Below are positions 48,417-60,946 of a stretch of 64,000 bases of DNA, piece after piece. The notes beneath the pieces are model-generated. The model had not been told where the DNA came from, did no database searches, and saw only the letters and a list, made by a program, of their open reading frames with translations. This DNA is from Peromyscus leucopus (taxonomy: Eukaryota; Chordata; Mammalia; Rodentia; Cricetidae), in the NCBI RefSeq assembly GCF_004664715.2, contig NC_051075.1, positions 35,689,495 to 35,753,494 on the forward strand, read 5' to 3'. Made by a program: the position numbers and the translations under genes. Position 1 is the first letter of the stretch. Each line of letters begins with the position of its first letter.

Positions 48417-49105
48417 CTAAATGTAACCTGCTTAGTCTGTACAATGTTACTTGAATGTGTTTCCACTCTCAGCATTCCTTAGTTGGATGTATTTTTTTGT
48501 GTAGGTTTGAGGACTCATGATTTTTCTTCTGTCCACCTTGGTGTGTCTATTGTTGTTGTCCTTGTTCAGCTCATGCTTAACAGCTCATGTTTGGTGAGAA
48601 TTTACGGGTTTAGCTTCTGATACTACCAAGAGACCTAGTCTCACAGAAAACTCCCTGATTCTCTAGCTCTTACAATATTTGTGTTCTCTCATCTGCATGT
48701 TGCCTGAGCCTTAGGTACAGGAGTTGTTTTGTATGTATACATAGGGACTTGATTCCACAACTCTGTAATTTGACTGGTTTTGGGGTTTTGTGGTGATCTG
48801 TATCTGTTGCAGAGACCTTTCCTTGATAAAGTGTGAAGACTACACTTATCTGTGGGATGAAGTACAAATATGTAGTTAGGAATTGTGATGTTTTAGTAAT
48901 GTGGCAATTGTAGGTTTTCCTCCAAGGTCCGTGATTTCACTAGTCCTGGCTAGTTGTCTAGGTTTCCAGTACCAGGCAGGTTTTTCCTATTGTTGATCTG
49001 GTCCTAAGTCTAATTAAAAAGCTATTGGTTTCTCACAAGGTAAGGGCACCACTACTGCACTCTTAGGGTTACTCTAACTTGATGGTAATTGTTGTGGTTC
49101 AGGTT
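48225..49105 (-). mobile_element. L1 3' UTR (Lx-type), antisense
   Basis: Antisense Lx order is clear: 'taacctgcttagtctgtaca', 'cattccttagttgga', 'gagcaccttaggtac'-like region at 48700-48720, 'gcagagacctttccttgata', 'actacacttatctgtggga', 'gtagttaggaattgtgatg', 'gcaccactactgcactctt'. It includes the AC tract at 48375. Confidence 0.85.
48375..48414. repeat. (AC)20 microsatellite inside L1
   Basis: Twenty AC units between 'catgcat' and 'tcctaaatgtaacctgc' of the L1 3' UTR. Confidence 0.95.
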
Positions 49106-49444
49106 TTTTTTTAAATAAAATTCCCAAAATAGGCAAATCCTTACAAATAGAAAGCATATTAGTGGTTGCCAAGTGAAAACAGGAGGCTGCCCTGGTGAAC
49201 AATTGCTTAGTGGACATGAGATTTCCTGTGGGGGTGAAAGAATAGTGTGACCATAGAGGTTGTGGTTATATAATTAGGTAATTGTTCATTTTAAATGATT
49301 AATTTTATGCTATGTAAATTTCACCTAATTGAAAGTTGCTTAACAGTAAAAACGCATTAATGAGTTAAAGCAAAACTACAAACATAAAGGGAAGAAACTA
49401 ATAAATGATCATATATAAACACATAAATCAGATTATATTTATTA
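49106..49444. other. Unassigned noncoding DNA
   Basis: AT-rich with no recognisable element. Confidence 0.5.
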
Positions 49445-49768
49445 GATTTCTCTGTGTGTGTGCACATGTGTTTGTACACCAGTGTCCTTTCCCAGGTATA
49501 CACATGTGGAAAACGAATGGTGATGTTGATGTGCTCCCCCTATGGAGCTCCAGCTTTTTCTTTTTTGAGACAGGGTCGCTCACTGAACCTTTCAACTACA
49601 CTGATTATTAAGTGAGTCACTGGGACCCACTTGTTTTTGCCATCCCTACCCAGAAGTTTCAGATGTATGACTACACCTTACTTTGAAATAGGTTCTGGGG
49701 ACCCAAATTTGGTTCCTCATTTATACCCAGCAAGCATGTTACCTTCGGAACCATGTCCACAGCCCATG
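49445..49768 (-). mobile_element. B4A SINE
   Basis: On the minus strand: ID-like head ('taacatgcttgctgggtat', 'aaatttgggtccccagaacc'), B1-like body ('gagcgaccctgtctcaaaaa') and 3' end 'acatgtgcacacacacag'. Moderately diverged. Confidence 0.75.
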
Positions 49769-49819
49769 TCATTAAGTGTTGATATGAAAAAAATATGGGC
49801 TTAGTATCTAGTGTGATGT

Positions 49820-49820
<1 letters not shown>

Positions 49821-49881
<61 letters not shown>
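49821..49881. repeat. Poly-T tract, 61 nt
   Basis: Uninterrupted T61. It may be the A-tail of an antisense insertion, but no body is recognised to its right. Confidence 0.95.
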
Positions 49882-49883
<2 letters not shown>

Positions 49884-50082
49884 TGGCACATGTGACTTTT
49901 CTAATAGGAAAGAAGGCATTGGAGAGAAGAAACAGAAATATATGCTTTGAGGGGTCTTTGTTTTTTTCAGAGGTTTCTGATATTGGCAGGCAATTAAGAA
50001 AAGCAAATAATGATAAATTAAGGTTTCAAGTTTCTAATTCAACAATTTCATTAATTCACTCACTAGCAAATAAAAGCACCTC

Positions 50083-50228
50083 GGTAGCTGGTTGTGGTGG
50101 TACCTGTCTGTTACCCCAGCATTCGGGGGCTGAGGTAGTGGGGTTATCAGGAATTCATGTCCAGTCTGAAGTGTATACCAATAACTAGGCCAGACATGGT
50201 TACATAGTAAGATCCTGCTAGGAACAAA
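50083..50228 (+). mobile_element. B1-like SINE (old)
   Basis: 'agctggttgtggtggtacct', 'ccccagcattcgggggctga', 'ggccagacatggttacatag' matches a diverged B1. Confidence 0.65.
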
Positions 50229-50956
50229 TATATTGTTTAAAATGAATGTAGATGAGAATTGAATGAATCTTAGTTTTTAAAAAAATTACCCAGGAATAAA
50301 AAGAAACCATATCCTAAGTAATACACACATGTGAAAGGGAAAGGTTTAAAAAAAAAAAAAGTCATGGAAGAGAAATGAGCAGACTCCGCTGAGAATGTGT
50401 AATTAGGGAATGGAACACTTATAAAAATCAAGTCAGTAATTATCTAATATGCTTCTGTCACAGGCTCCAAAACTGCCTCACAGACTAACTGTATATTTAA
50501 GGGGTAGAGGTAGCTAAGCTGTCTAGAAAACAAAAGCATCCTCACCACCATAGTCCCACAGGTGTGATTTGCTGATAAGTTAAGTGAGGAAAACACCCTT
50601 TGCCAGAGGATTCTACTAATTGTTTCCTATACTTGGAGGATGGTCTTTAATATGTCATTAAAACTCATAGATATATCTGCCTAATACACAAATTTAAATA
50701 GCCTTACTTTGGAAGGTTTATTTATTTATTTACTTTTAACATTCATGTTTCTGCGGTATTCTATTTTAAAAAAAAAAAAACAACAACTGACAATTTCAAT
50801 TCAAAATTCATGCAATCACACGAGTTCTTATCCAAGACAGATGCTTTATTTTGTTGTCAGCATAAGAAAAATTTCCATGAGTATTTAGCACCATTAGCTC
50901 TCAGAATATGTATACCCAATGGTTTAGATTTACTAATATCAACAATTTTACTGATT
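50229..50956. other. Unassigned noncoding DNA
   Basis: Contains A12 runs (50349, 50768) but no recognisable element. Confidence 0.5.
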
Positions 50957-51330
50957 TATGACAGAAGACTCTGGTTTGAATATACACCACAATATCCACA
51001 TTTTAAAACTTAACCACTAATACCATCAAAGCATGGGGCCTGTAAAGAATGAGATCAGTGGCTTTACAGTGGGAGACTCATTCAGTGGCATACCTTAGCT
51101 CCTTTGTGTCCCTTCAGGTTTATGAGGACACAGTCTTCTCACAAAGTAATGATGTGACAAAAATCAAGGTCTTAGAAGAGAGAAGGCACCTCCAACAGTC
51201 ACTTAATCTGTAGGTATCCTGATCTCAAACTCCCTGCCTCGAGGACTATAACAGATACACTCTCATTGTTTACAAAGTACCCAGCTATGATGCTTTTACT
51301 ACAGTAGAAGGAGTGGACTAGGGTGGAAAT
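50957..51330 (+). mobile_element. MaLR LTR (MST/MLT1 type)
   Basis: Order typical of an ancient MaLR LTR: 'ggtttgaatatacaccaca', 'aatgagatcagtggcttta', 'tttatgaggacacagtcttc', 'gatctcaaactccctgcctc', 'caaagtacccagctatgatg', 'ttactacag'. It is diverged but nearly full length. Confidence 0.65.
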
Positions 51331-51354
51331 TAAATTGGTATTTTGTTACCAGTT

Positions 51355-51817
51355 GCAGGTGTCTCCCCAGTTCTTGTCTTTGGTAAGAAAAGAATTTCAT
51401 TTTTGATGACCTTTAGTTTATTGACCAATCTGAATCCTGGGGTAGGCTAGTTCAGGCACCCTCACCACTATTGCTGGTTAGTCTAAGCTGGGATCAACCT
51501 TGTGGATTCCTAGGAATTTTCCTAGAACCCTATTTCTTGCGAACCCCATAATGTCTCCCTCTATCAAGATATCTCTTTCATTGTTCTCCTACTCCATCCC
51601 TCACACAGTTAGATGGTTCTGTTCCCTCATGTTCCTATCCTCCATTTTCTTCCCTCTATTGTGCCCCCACACTAAGTTTACTCAAGGGATCTCATTCCCA
51701 GGGTAATCTATTCATCCCTCCTAGGTCTTCCTAGCTTCCCTGGAGCTTTGGGCTATAGTCTGGTTACTCTGGGTTTTACATCTAGTGTCCACTTATGAGT
51801 GAGTACATGCCATGTTT
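51355..51817 (-). mobile_element. Inverted 5' segment of a twin-primed L1
   Basis: Antisense L1: the last bases of ORF2 ('cacttatgagtgagtacatg') and the proximal 3' UTR ('gctgggatcaaccttgtgga', 'caggcaccctcaccactat'). It meets sense-oriented, more distal 3' UTR at 51817/51818, in the head-to-head arrangement produced by twin priming. Confidence 0.85.
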
Positions 51818-52101
51818 AGCAGATGCAGAGATCCTCAACCAAGCACCAGGCCATGATCCAGGAGTCCAGTTGAAGAGACTGAAGTGGAATTATATGAGCA
51901 ATGGAGGTCAAGATCATGATGGGGAAATCAACAGAGACAACTGAACCAACCTCATGGGAACTCATGAATTTTAGACTGACAGTTGTGGAGCCTACATGAG
52001 ATCAGACTAGGCCCTCTGCATATAGGAGGCAGTTGTGTAGCTTGGTCTGTTTGAAGGGTCCCTGGCAGTAGGATCAGGATCTATCTCTGGTCCCTGAGCT
52101 G

Positions 52102-52151
<50 letters not shown>

Positions 52152-52335
52152 ATAATGTATGGTGGGATGCCTTTCTCTGACTTGATACAGGGGGCAGGAG
52201 TTTGGTCTTGCTGACTCCTCATAAGAGGCCTTACCCTCTTGAAGAAGGGGATGGGGAGAGTCTGGTGAGCAGGAACGGGAATTGGAGAGGGTTCCATGGT
52301 TGGTATATAAAATTAATAAAAAAAATTATTAAATA
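51818..52335 (+). mobile_element. Sense 3' segment of the same L1
   Basis: Distal L1 3' UTR: 'agcagatgcagagatcctc', 'aagatcatgatggggaaat', 'cctctgcatataggaggca', a GT tract, 'aggggatggggagagtct' and an AATAAA-rich tail. It starts close to where the inverted segment stops in consensus order. Confidence 0.9.
52105..52149. repeat. (TG)n microsatellite inside L1 3' UTR
   Basis: About 22 TG units replacing a short non-repetitive stretch of the L1 3' UTR. Confidence 0.95.
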
Positions 52336-52914
52336 AAAACCATTTCAAATCTCCCCCGCAAAAGAATTCTGTTTTAAAATAGAGATGGTTTAAATAGAAG
52401 TTTACTTAACAAAACAAAGCAGGGTATATACTCCAGCGAGACATGGAACAGTTGGACCCTAAGGAGGTGTAGCAGTGCATTGGTTCTGTATTGTAGGTTT
52501 TAAAGAAGTATTTAATAAATATTCATTAGGCATGTGGAATATTTGTGGGGTTATAGAGGACTCATTTTCCACTTCAAAATTTTCTCATGATCCTCTAGAA
52601 TCCATACAACAATGATCAAATATGAAATTAAAATTTGAATGCTATCACAATGTATTCAGGGATATTAAAGAATGGATCCCTCATTAATAAGCACTTTTGG
52701 TGTTTGGGGAAGAGCCTGAATACTTCAGTTTCTAATACAATGGGAAGAATCTAACTTCAACTCTGTGGCTGTTTAGCCACAAAGAAGCATTTTATACCAT
52801 AAGATACAACAACCCAGATATAGCTCTGGTTTCCCAGAGCAACCTCATACCTAGATCCTTGCCAAGCCAGGGCCACACATCACAGTGAAAACTAATGTAA
52901 AAGAAGATAGAGTG
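52336..52914. other. Unassigned noncoding DNA
   Basis: No recognisable element. Confidence 0.5.
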
Positions 52915-52916
52915 AT

Positions 52917-53110
52917 GGGCTGGAGAAAGTAGCTGGTGCAGTACCTTGCAAGCTTGAGGAGCTAAGTGAAGATCCTCCATGTAAAAATCTGGAAATGATG
53001 CTGTGGGCCTGTAATACCACCACTGAACAGGAAAAGACAGATTGGACAGCTCATCTACCAAATCAGAAAACTTCAGGTTTAGGGACAGTCTTTCTTTCAA
53101 AAAAAAAAAA
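52917..53110 (+). mobile_element. B4A-type SINE, diverged
   Basis: ID-like head 'gggctggagaaagtagctgg', 'gtaccttgcaagcttgagga', 'gatcctccatgtaaaaatct', then B1-like 'gggcctgtaataccaccact' and an A12 end at 53099-53110. Confidence 0.65.
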
Positions 53111-53316
<206 letters not shown>

Positions 53317-53445
53317 TACACTCCTTTAATCTCAGTACTTGTGAGACAGAAGCAGGCAGATCTCTGTGAGTTTGAGGCCCACCTAATTTACATAGTGACC
53401 TCCAACCCAGATATGGAGACCCTGTCATAAAACAAAGCAAAAAAA
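53317..53445 (+). mobile_element. B1 SINE, 5'-truncated
   Basis: 'tacactcctttaatctcagt', 'gcaggcagatctctgtgag', 'ggagaccctgtcataaaac' is B1 lacking its first bases; it joins the purine tract directly. Confidence 0.75.
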
Positions 53446-53934
53446 ATCGAAAAACAGCAAACAAAAATATAAAGGGATACCAATAGTGGAAGACACCACA
53501 CTTTGCCCCTCCATAACATACACAATACACACACAGAGAGAGAGAGAGAGACAGAGAGAGAAGGAGGAGGAGGAGGATAATGATGACGACAACAATGACA
53601 GAAAGTGAAGTCCACACTAGTAAAACCTTTCTCTTACAGATTTTTTTGTCACTAATTGTAAATTGGATAAAGACAGAGTTTTAAGGATAGCAGAAAGATA
53701 TATAAAATAATAGATGATAAGAGGGAGAGAACGCTAAATAAGGCTCTAAAAATCGAATTTTCAAAACATTAGCTGCAGTTGGAAATTATAAATTGATGAT
53801 ACAATGAATCAGCATTTATAGCTCTTACAATATGAAATGAAAAAATACAAGTAGGTGTATCATCCAAAATAGGGCAAGAGAATCTCATGAGGGATACATG
53901 TCAACTTTATGAGTTTTGAAATAGCCAGTGAGAT
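53446..53934. other. Unassigned DNA with short purine repeats
   Basis: GA/GGA repeats at 53533-53578, then AT-rich sequence without recognised elements. Confidence 0.5.
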
Positions 53935-55935
53935 AAACATTTTCAGCAAAATAGCAGGATATAAAATTAACGAACAAAAAAATCAGCCATCCTATATACA
54001 AATGACATAATATTTAAGAAAGAAATCCAGAGAACAATACTTTTCACAATAGCCTCAAATAATTTAAAATGTCTTGGGGTAACTCTAACAAAGCAAATGA
54101 AAAGCTTGTAGGATACAAACTTTAAGACATTGAAGAAGTCGTCAGAAGATGGAAAGATAGCCCAGGTTCATCCTACCAAAAGCAATCTACAGTCTTGAAC
54201 ACATTGGCACAGGAAAAGATTTTCTAAATAGAACACCAATAGCACAGGCACTAAGAACAAAATAAATCAGTAAATGAGACTTCATGAAAGTGAAAAGCTT
54301 CTACACAGCAAAGGACAACATCATATAGACAAAGTGGCAGCCTATAGAAAGGGAAAAGATTTTTACAAGCTACATATGCAACAGGGGGCTAATATTTAAA
54401 TATATAAAGAACACAAAAAATGGACATTAAGAAAACAAATACCCTGATTTTAAAATGGAGTACATATCTAGAGTATTCTCAAAAGAGAAAACACAAATGA
54501 CTAAAAAGCACATAAAGAAATGTTCAACGTAGCTAGCAGTCAGGGAAATGTAAATCAAAACTACTTTGAAATTCATCTTACACCAGTCAGAATGGCTAAG
54601 ATCAACAAAACAAGTGACAGCTCATGTGGGCAAGGCTGTGGAACAAGGGGAAACTGTCATCCATTGTTGATTGGAATACAAACTTGCACAGGCAATATGG
54701 AAATCAGTGTGGCAGTTCTTTAGGAAGGTAGGAATAGGTCTACCTCAAGATCTAGCTATGCCACTCTTGGGCATATATCCAAAGGACTCTACAACCTATT
54801 ACAGCAACTTTCTGACACATGTTCATTGCTACTCTACTCAAAATAGCTAGAAATTGCAAATAGAGTATGTGTCTATCAGAATGAATAAAGAAAATGTGGT
54901 ACATTTACACAATGGAATATTACTCAGTTGTTAAAACTGAAATCATGAACTCTGCAAATAAATGAATGGAGCTAAAAGAAATAATATCTAGTGAGGTGAT
55001 TCACTATCCATGTGACTACAGAGATTATGTGTAAATTAAAAGACTAGGTTGGAGGGTTGGATCACCTTAGGAAGGAGAAATATGATAGATATTTATGGAT
55101 GGATTGGGGGCTGGAAAATGAAGACCAAATGAGGAGAGTGAGAGAAGAGGGCATAAGGGAGGGAATATTGGGAAGGTCAGCTAAAACTAAGGGTCATTTG
55201 AAGGTCATATGGGAAGCTAATACAATAGATGCTAACCAAAATATATGCATATATGAAAGTGATTTAAAAGGAACTGACAATGCCAGTACATGTAATTGGA
55301 CATCTTTCATCACCAAATGAAGCCTCTAGCTCCAGGAATGAGTTACACCTACCAATTTGTTGACCAAAAGGGTCCCAGGGGGAGGCCAAACAACCTAGGA
55401 TATTGACAAGGCTATTGGTTGCTCTCCACAAATTGATGATGTCTTACTCCTGAAGACAACATTGACATGACTCATTCAACATGGAGAAGTTAAGCTAGTG
55501 GCTACCTAGAAACCTTCACCCCTACTGACTAGTGTCCATGATACTGGAAGGCACTGTGCCTGCTACTGAAGAAGAAAGGTAAACATAAACCCAGAAACAA
55601 ACCCTTAGGTGCAGAGGAAAGCCCAAGAGGCCTCAACCGTAAACAAAGAACTATAGGCAACTAAATAAGGAAAACTAGGAGTTGGAGAGATAGTCTTTCC
55701 CAAGGAAGAGCACAATTGTTTGTCCAGTGCCAAATGGTCAGCAGTGAAAATATGTGGAGTAAAAACGGGTTATAGTTAGGAAAAAACATATATGCATATA
55801 TTTGCATACAGTAACAATTAGTGGGGGAAAAGGTCCTGAATTTGAAGGACAGGTATACAGGAGGGTTTGGAGGAAGGAAAGGGAAGGGAGAAATGTTTTA
55901 ATTAAATTATATTCACAAAAATATTAAACTTAATT
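53935..55935 (+). mobile_element. 5'-truncated L1 (Lx-type), ORF2 end and 3' UTR
   Basis: ORF2-derived sequence from 'cagcaaaatagcaggatat' through 'gaacacattggcacagga', 'cttctacacagcaaaggaca', 'gtcagaatggctaagatca' and 'cacaatggaatattactcag' to about 54985, then 3' UTR with 'tttgtccagtgccaaatgg', 'gggttatagttagga' and 'cagtaacaattagt'. Many stops and indels; the 67-codon frame at 54520 is a residue of the C-terminal domain with its cysteine motif degraded. Confidence 0.9.
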
Positions 55936-55959
55936 AAATAAAGAAAAATAGGCTGAAAA

Positions 55960-57159
55960 AAATGAGACATTACAACTGATACCACAGAGATGAACAAAAA
56001 CAATTTATCTGCAATAAATCTATCTCAAAAACCTAGAAGAATAAGAAACATTTTTAGACTCATTTGACATGCCAAACTTTAACAAACAGATCCAAAGAAA
56101 CCAATTGTAAGTAGAATTGAAGTGAAACAAAAAAGTCTTACATCATGGTAAGTTTGGACCAGAAACCTTCACTTTTTATCTCTACCAATATTTTAAGAAA
56201 GAGCTGGTATTAGTTTTTCTCCAATTATGACAAGAGAGAGAAAAGGGAGTAACATTTTCAAATTTGTTTTATCAGACAACTATAAGTACAGTGATTTTTA
56301 AAGCCAGACAAGTATATAAAGGCAAATGCAAGAAAAATAAATACTATAAACATGAACCTCGAATCAACATAGATAGGAAAATACTCAACAAAATAGTAGC
56401 AAGTAGATTCCAATAACAAATCAAGGAGATTGTCAACTCACTGTGATGAGGAGGAGTGCTTCTCCAGGAATGTTTCAAAATATTCAAACCATTAGATATA
56501 ATACATTGTATGTAAATATATAAAATATACACAGTCCAAAATCTGTTTATTTTCATAGCAGAGAAAGCATCTCATAATTTATCATAACACAATATAAATT
56601 ATATCACAATATAAATTCCAAAGGCCAGATGTATGGAAATAATACACTTTAATATGATAGACGCTGTGTGTTGCAAACAAAAAGCCAACATTACCCATCA
56701 TGATGGATAAAATCCAAGCTTTGTATCTGAGTCATAGACAAGGAGGTCTGGTGTTACCAAGCATAGTCAATGTAATACCAAATACTATAGAACATTTCAG
56801 AAAAAGAAAGGAAATAAAAGGCAAATGCATACCTAAAAATAAGAAGAAAGTCAAATTATCCCTTGCAGATGCTATGCAACTCTATGTAGAAAAAAGTTTA
56901 AATTCCACCAAAAGACTATTTGGATTGAAAAACAAATCCAGTAAAATTGCAGGATATAAAACTCAGCATGCAAAAAATCAGTAGAGATTTTGAATGCCAA
57001 TAGCAGTAATGCCAAGAAAAAAATCATGAATGTATCTCACTCAGAATATCTACATAAAATAAAACATCTAGGAATGAATTTAATACAGAAAGGAAAACAC
57101 AGTGAAAATGACAAAAAAAATGTGATTAAAAAAAAGAAACTGAATAAAATACACGTTAT

Positions 57160-57231
<72 letters not shown>

Positions 57232-57560
57232 GGAAAGATACCTGTAATCTTGTTCTGGATGAATTAGCTTTTCTTAAACTCCCATACTATTCAAAGTAAT
57301 TCATAGATTCATTGTAAGCCCCATGAAGACATCAAAATTTCACATGGAAGCACAAAAGATACTAAATAGAAAAAGTCATCTTCACAAAAAGGAACAAATT
57401 TGAAGACATCACATTATCAATCTTGATATTTTAAGCCATGAAACCTTATTTGCATTTAACTTCCTACTCATCATCAGTGAATAGGGAGTGCAGAATAGAC
57501 TGATAATACTGCAAAAATAGGCCTAATATTTAAACTTTCTGTTTCAAAATTTACTTATTT
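55960..57560 (+). mobile_element. Old L1 ORF2 remnant
   Basis: ORF2-like pieces in order: 'actgataccacagagatg', 'aatactcaacaaaatagtag', 'aatccaagctttgtatctga' region, 'agtaaaattgcaggatataa', 'catggaagcacaaaagata'. Frames are badly broken and part of the RT region is deleted. Confidence 0.7.
57159..57230. repeat. Compound (CA)n(GA)n microsatellite
   Basis: Six CA units followed by about 29 GA units, inside the old L1 remnant. Confidence 0.95.
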
Positions 57561-57887
57561 TTAAAATTCATAATGAAAAATAGCTATTGAAATAATATAA
57601 AGAAAGATTTAAAAATTCTTCCTTATTGTCAACATTCATTTTTCTTTTTTTAGACTAGTAAGCTAAGAGAATCCATCTTTCTCAGTTTAGGAAAATAAAA
57701 ATCAGTGTGAGGAAGTGAGAACATTTCTTTTCTCTAAAGGGAATCAGTCTGGTGAAAAGAGAAAAGTGTAAGATTGGTTGACCAAAAATAAACAAAAAGC
57801 AATGAAGAAATTTTGTCTCCTTTCCCAAGGGACAGTTGAATGATGAACTAGATGGCCCTATGTCAACCTGAAACAATTCGTGATGAA
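57561..57887. other. Unassigned noncoding DNA
   Basis: AT-rich sequence between L1 remnants, no recognised element. Confidence 0.45.
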
Positions 57888-58042
57888 TAGGGACTTGAGA
57901 CATGGTTTACCCAATAAGAGCACTTGCTACTCTTCCAGAACACAATAGTTTGGTTCCTACCACCAACATGATGGCAGTTCAAACCTTCTATAACTCCAGA
58001 TCCTGGAGATCCAATGCTTCTGGCCTCCATAAAGACTTGCAC

Positions 58043-58103
<61 letters not shown>
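57888..58103 (+). mobile_element. B2 SINE with (CA)n end
   Basis: 'aataagagcacttgctactc', 'ttccagaacacaatagtttg', 'ataactccagatcctggaga', 'cttctggcctccataaaga' followed by CATA and CA repeats. The first bases of the tRNA-like head are diverged. Confidence 0.8.
58055..58102. repeat. (AC)n microsatellite at B2 end
   Basis: About 24 AC units continuing the B2 3' end. Confidence 0.95.
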
Positions 58104-58105
<2 letters not shown>

Positions 58106-58137
58106 CATATAATTAGTAATAGTAAAAGATTTTTTAA

Positions 58138-58536
58138 TTAAAAATTCAAACCCAGACATAAAGTATACAATGGAAAAAAGAAAGCATCTTCAACAAATGA
58201 TGCTGGTATAACTGGATGTTGGCATGTAGAAGAATGCAAATTGATTCTCTCTCTATCACCCTTCACATAACTCAAGTCAAAGAGAATCAAAGACCTCAAT
58301 ATAAATTCAGATACACTGAACCTGATAGAAGAGGAAGTGGGAAGTAATCTTGAACACATTGGCACAGGAGATAACTTCCTGAACAGAACACCAATAGCAT
58401 AGGCACTAAGATAGACAATGAATAAATGGGACCTAAGGAAGTTGATATTTTTGTAAGGCAAAGGACACCATCAATAAAACAAAATGGTAGCCTACAAAAT
58501 GGGAAAAGATCTCCATCAACCCCAGACCCAATGGAG

Positions 58537-58593
<57 letters not shown>

Positions 58594-60064
58594 GATATCA
58601 ACAAACCAAAACTGAATTTAAAAATGGAGTACAGAATTCTCAATAGAAAAATCCCAAATGGCTGAGAAACACTTGAGATGTTCCACATCCTTAGCCATCA
58701 GGGAAATGCAAATCAAAATGACTCTGAGATTCCATCTTACATCTGTCAAAATGGCTAAGATAAAAATCACAAGCAACAGCTAATGCTAGAGAGGATGTGG
58801 AGCAAGGGTAACACTCTTCCATTGTTGGTGGGAGTGTAATCTTGTACAGCCACTTTGGAAGTAAGTGTGCTAGCTTCTCAAAATCTGGGAATTAATCTAC
58901 CATAATAACCAGCTATATTACTCTTGGGCATTTACCCAAAGGACACTTGCTCAACTATGTTCATAGAAGCTTTGTTTGTAATAACCAGAACCTGTAAACA
59001 ACTTAGCTATCCCTCAACAAAAGAATAGATAAAGGAAATGTGGTACAAAAACAATGACACCAGGAAATTTGAAGACAAATGGATGAACTAGAAAAAATTT
59101 ATCTTGAGTGAGGTAACCCAAATGCAGAAGGATAAACATCATATGTACTCACTCATATGTGGATATTAGCTGTAAAATAAAGGATAACCATGCTACAATC
59201 CACAGCCCCAAAGACGATAGGAAACCAGGAAGTTTCATGAGGGAGACACCTGGATCTCACTGGGAAGGGAAAATAGAAAAGATTTCTGGGGTGGACTAGG
59301 GACAGGTCATCATGGGAGCACGGGCAATCTGGTTGGGAGAGGGGACCAAGGGGAAGAGTGCTAAAGGAGACTACTGGAAAGGGCATGCATTTTAGGGTCA
59401 GCTAAAAATCTTGCACAGGGGACTCTTCCAGAAATCTACAAGAAAAACCCCTTGCTTAGACTCCTAGAAATAGCAGATACATACATAGCCTGATCTGGCC
59501 ATCTCCCGTGACCAGATTGGTACCTGACCCAATTGTCATTAGATGGGCATCTTCTAACAACTGATTTGAGTGGATTTTGGGGGATCCTGCAGAAGAGGAG
59601 GAGATTGGGTTGTGGGAGCCAGAGGGGTCAGGAACATCACAAGAAGGCTCACAAAATCAACTGGCCTGAGCTCATGGTGGCTCATAGAAATTGAACCAAG
59701 AACCAGGGAGCCTGCATAGGACTGACCTGGGCACTCTAGGTGTGTGTTACAGTTATGTACCTTGGTCCTCTTATGGGACTCCTAACAGTGGGAGCAGTGG
59801 CTGTCTCCAACTCTTTTACAGGCCTTTGGGACTCTACTCCTCATACTGGGTTGCCTTGCCCAGCTTTAATGCATGGAGAGGTGCTCAGTCTTGGGGCAAC
59901 TTGATATGCCATGTTTTGCTGATACTCATGGGAGACCTGCCTTTTCCTAGACAGGGATAAAGAGGCAGTGGATTGGGGATGAGAAGAGAGGGCAGATCAG
60001 AGAGGGACTAGGAGGAGAGGAGGGAGGAAAAACTGCATCTGGAAATAAATAAATAAATAAATCT
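58138..60064 (+). mobile_element. 5'-truncated L1, ORF2 end and full 3' UTR
   Basis: ORF2 C-terminal sequence from 'agtatacaatggaaaaaaga' to 'cactcatatgtggatattag' (about 59165), then 3' UTR to an (AAAT)n tail at 60044-60063. The coding part is interrupted by a TA tract (58539) and several indels. Together with the two preceding entries it makes about 6 kb of stacked L1. Confidence 0.92.
58539..58588. repeat. (TA)25 microsatellite inside L1
   Basis: Uninterrupted TA tract within ORF2-derived sequence. Confidence 0.95.
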
Positions 60065-60129
60065 ATTTTAAAAAATTATCCATGACAACACCATAGCATT
60101 AGTAGACAAAGAACATAAGTTTTAAGGCA

Positions 60130-60560
60130 AGACAGTGACTCTCCAGTGTCTTTAAGGAAAAAAAAGAATTTATTTGATGTCCAGACATAAAACAGAACGC
60201 CAGATGCCTTTTGAAGAGAGTGTAGGTAGAAAACTCTAACAAACTGCAAGGCGACAGTCGAACCAGTCTCCAGATAAAGGATGTCTGAAGCACTGACTGA
60301 ATCAGCAAAACATGTTGCATCTTAAAAAGCCACAAATTTCTTAGTTGAATCATCAAGGAAAGACAGTGAGATTTCAGTTCTTCCAGTAAGTCAAAAACAC
60401 AGCAGCAATACATAATAAGAAATCAATTCAGTGGATCTAAAAACTTGACCGAAAAAGCTCCTCCGGGACCAGTGAGGAGGCAGTGGATAGCAACTGGTCT
60501 CTGTGCCCCCCTCTTTATACTTCTGGGAAGTGCTAGAGCCCTATCCTCTGCTTGCAGCAC
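60130..60560 (-). mobile_element. Candidate LTR with TATA-like box
   Basis: On the minus strand a TATAAAG box (60512-60518) lies about 340 bases upstream of an AATAAA signal (60167-60172), with a long open stretch between. The spacing would fit an LTR, but I do not recognise the family and see no TG/CA borders. Confidence 0.25.
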
Positions 60561-60892
60561 CTTCTTAGGAAGAAATGGAAGGGATGAAGTTGAAGTTATT
60601 TATTTACAGGAAAGAGAATGAGTCGCCAAAAATAAACTTTTAAAAGATAGTTTTAGAGGTAAATTTGCCAGCTTCAATTATCTTCATTACAACTCATGAA
60701 GATAAATTCATAAGGTTCGGATGAGTACACTGGATAAATGTGTTCACCCTACAGTCTTTGTCCTGAATAGCCAACCAAAGTTAAACTGGGCTGGCATGAA
60801 CTAATTCACCCTCAATCATATGTTCCCAGCAGTTAGTATATGTAGTCTAGCATGCAGTAACTAAAGGTGTAGTAGAAAAGCAGAAGAGAGAC

Positions 60893-60946
60893 TGACAGAC
60901 AGACAAATAGACAGACAGACAGAAACAGACAAGCAGGCAAACAGAG
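60893..60946. repeat. (CAGA)n repeat, imperfect
   Basis: ACAG/CAGA units with several substitutions. Confidence 0.9.

Noticed and set aside
60099..60413. 104-codon minus-strand frame
   Set aside because: Hydrophobic and Cys/Leu-rich without family signature; it lies between a TATA-like box and AATAAA in a candidate LTR.
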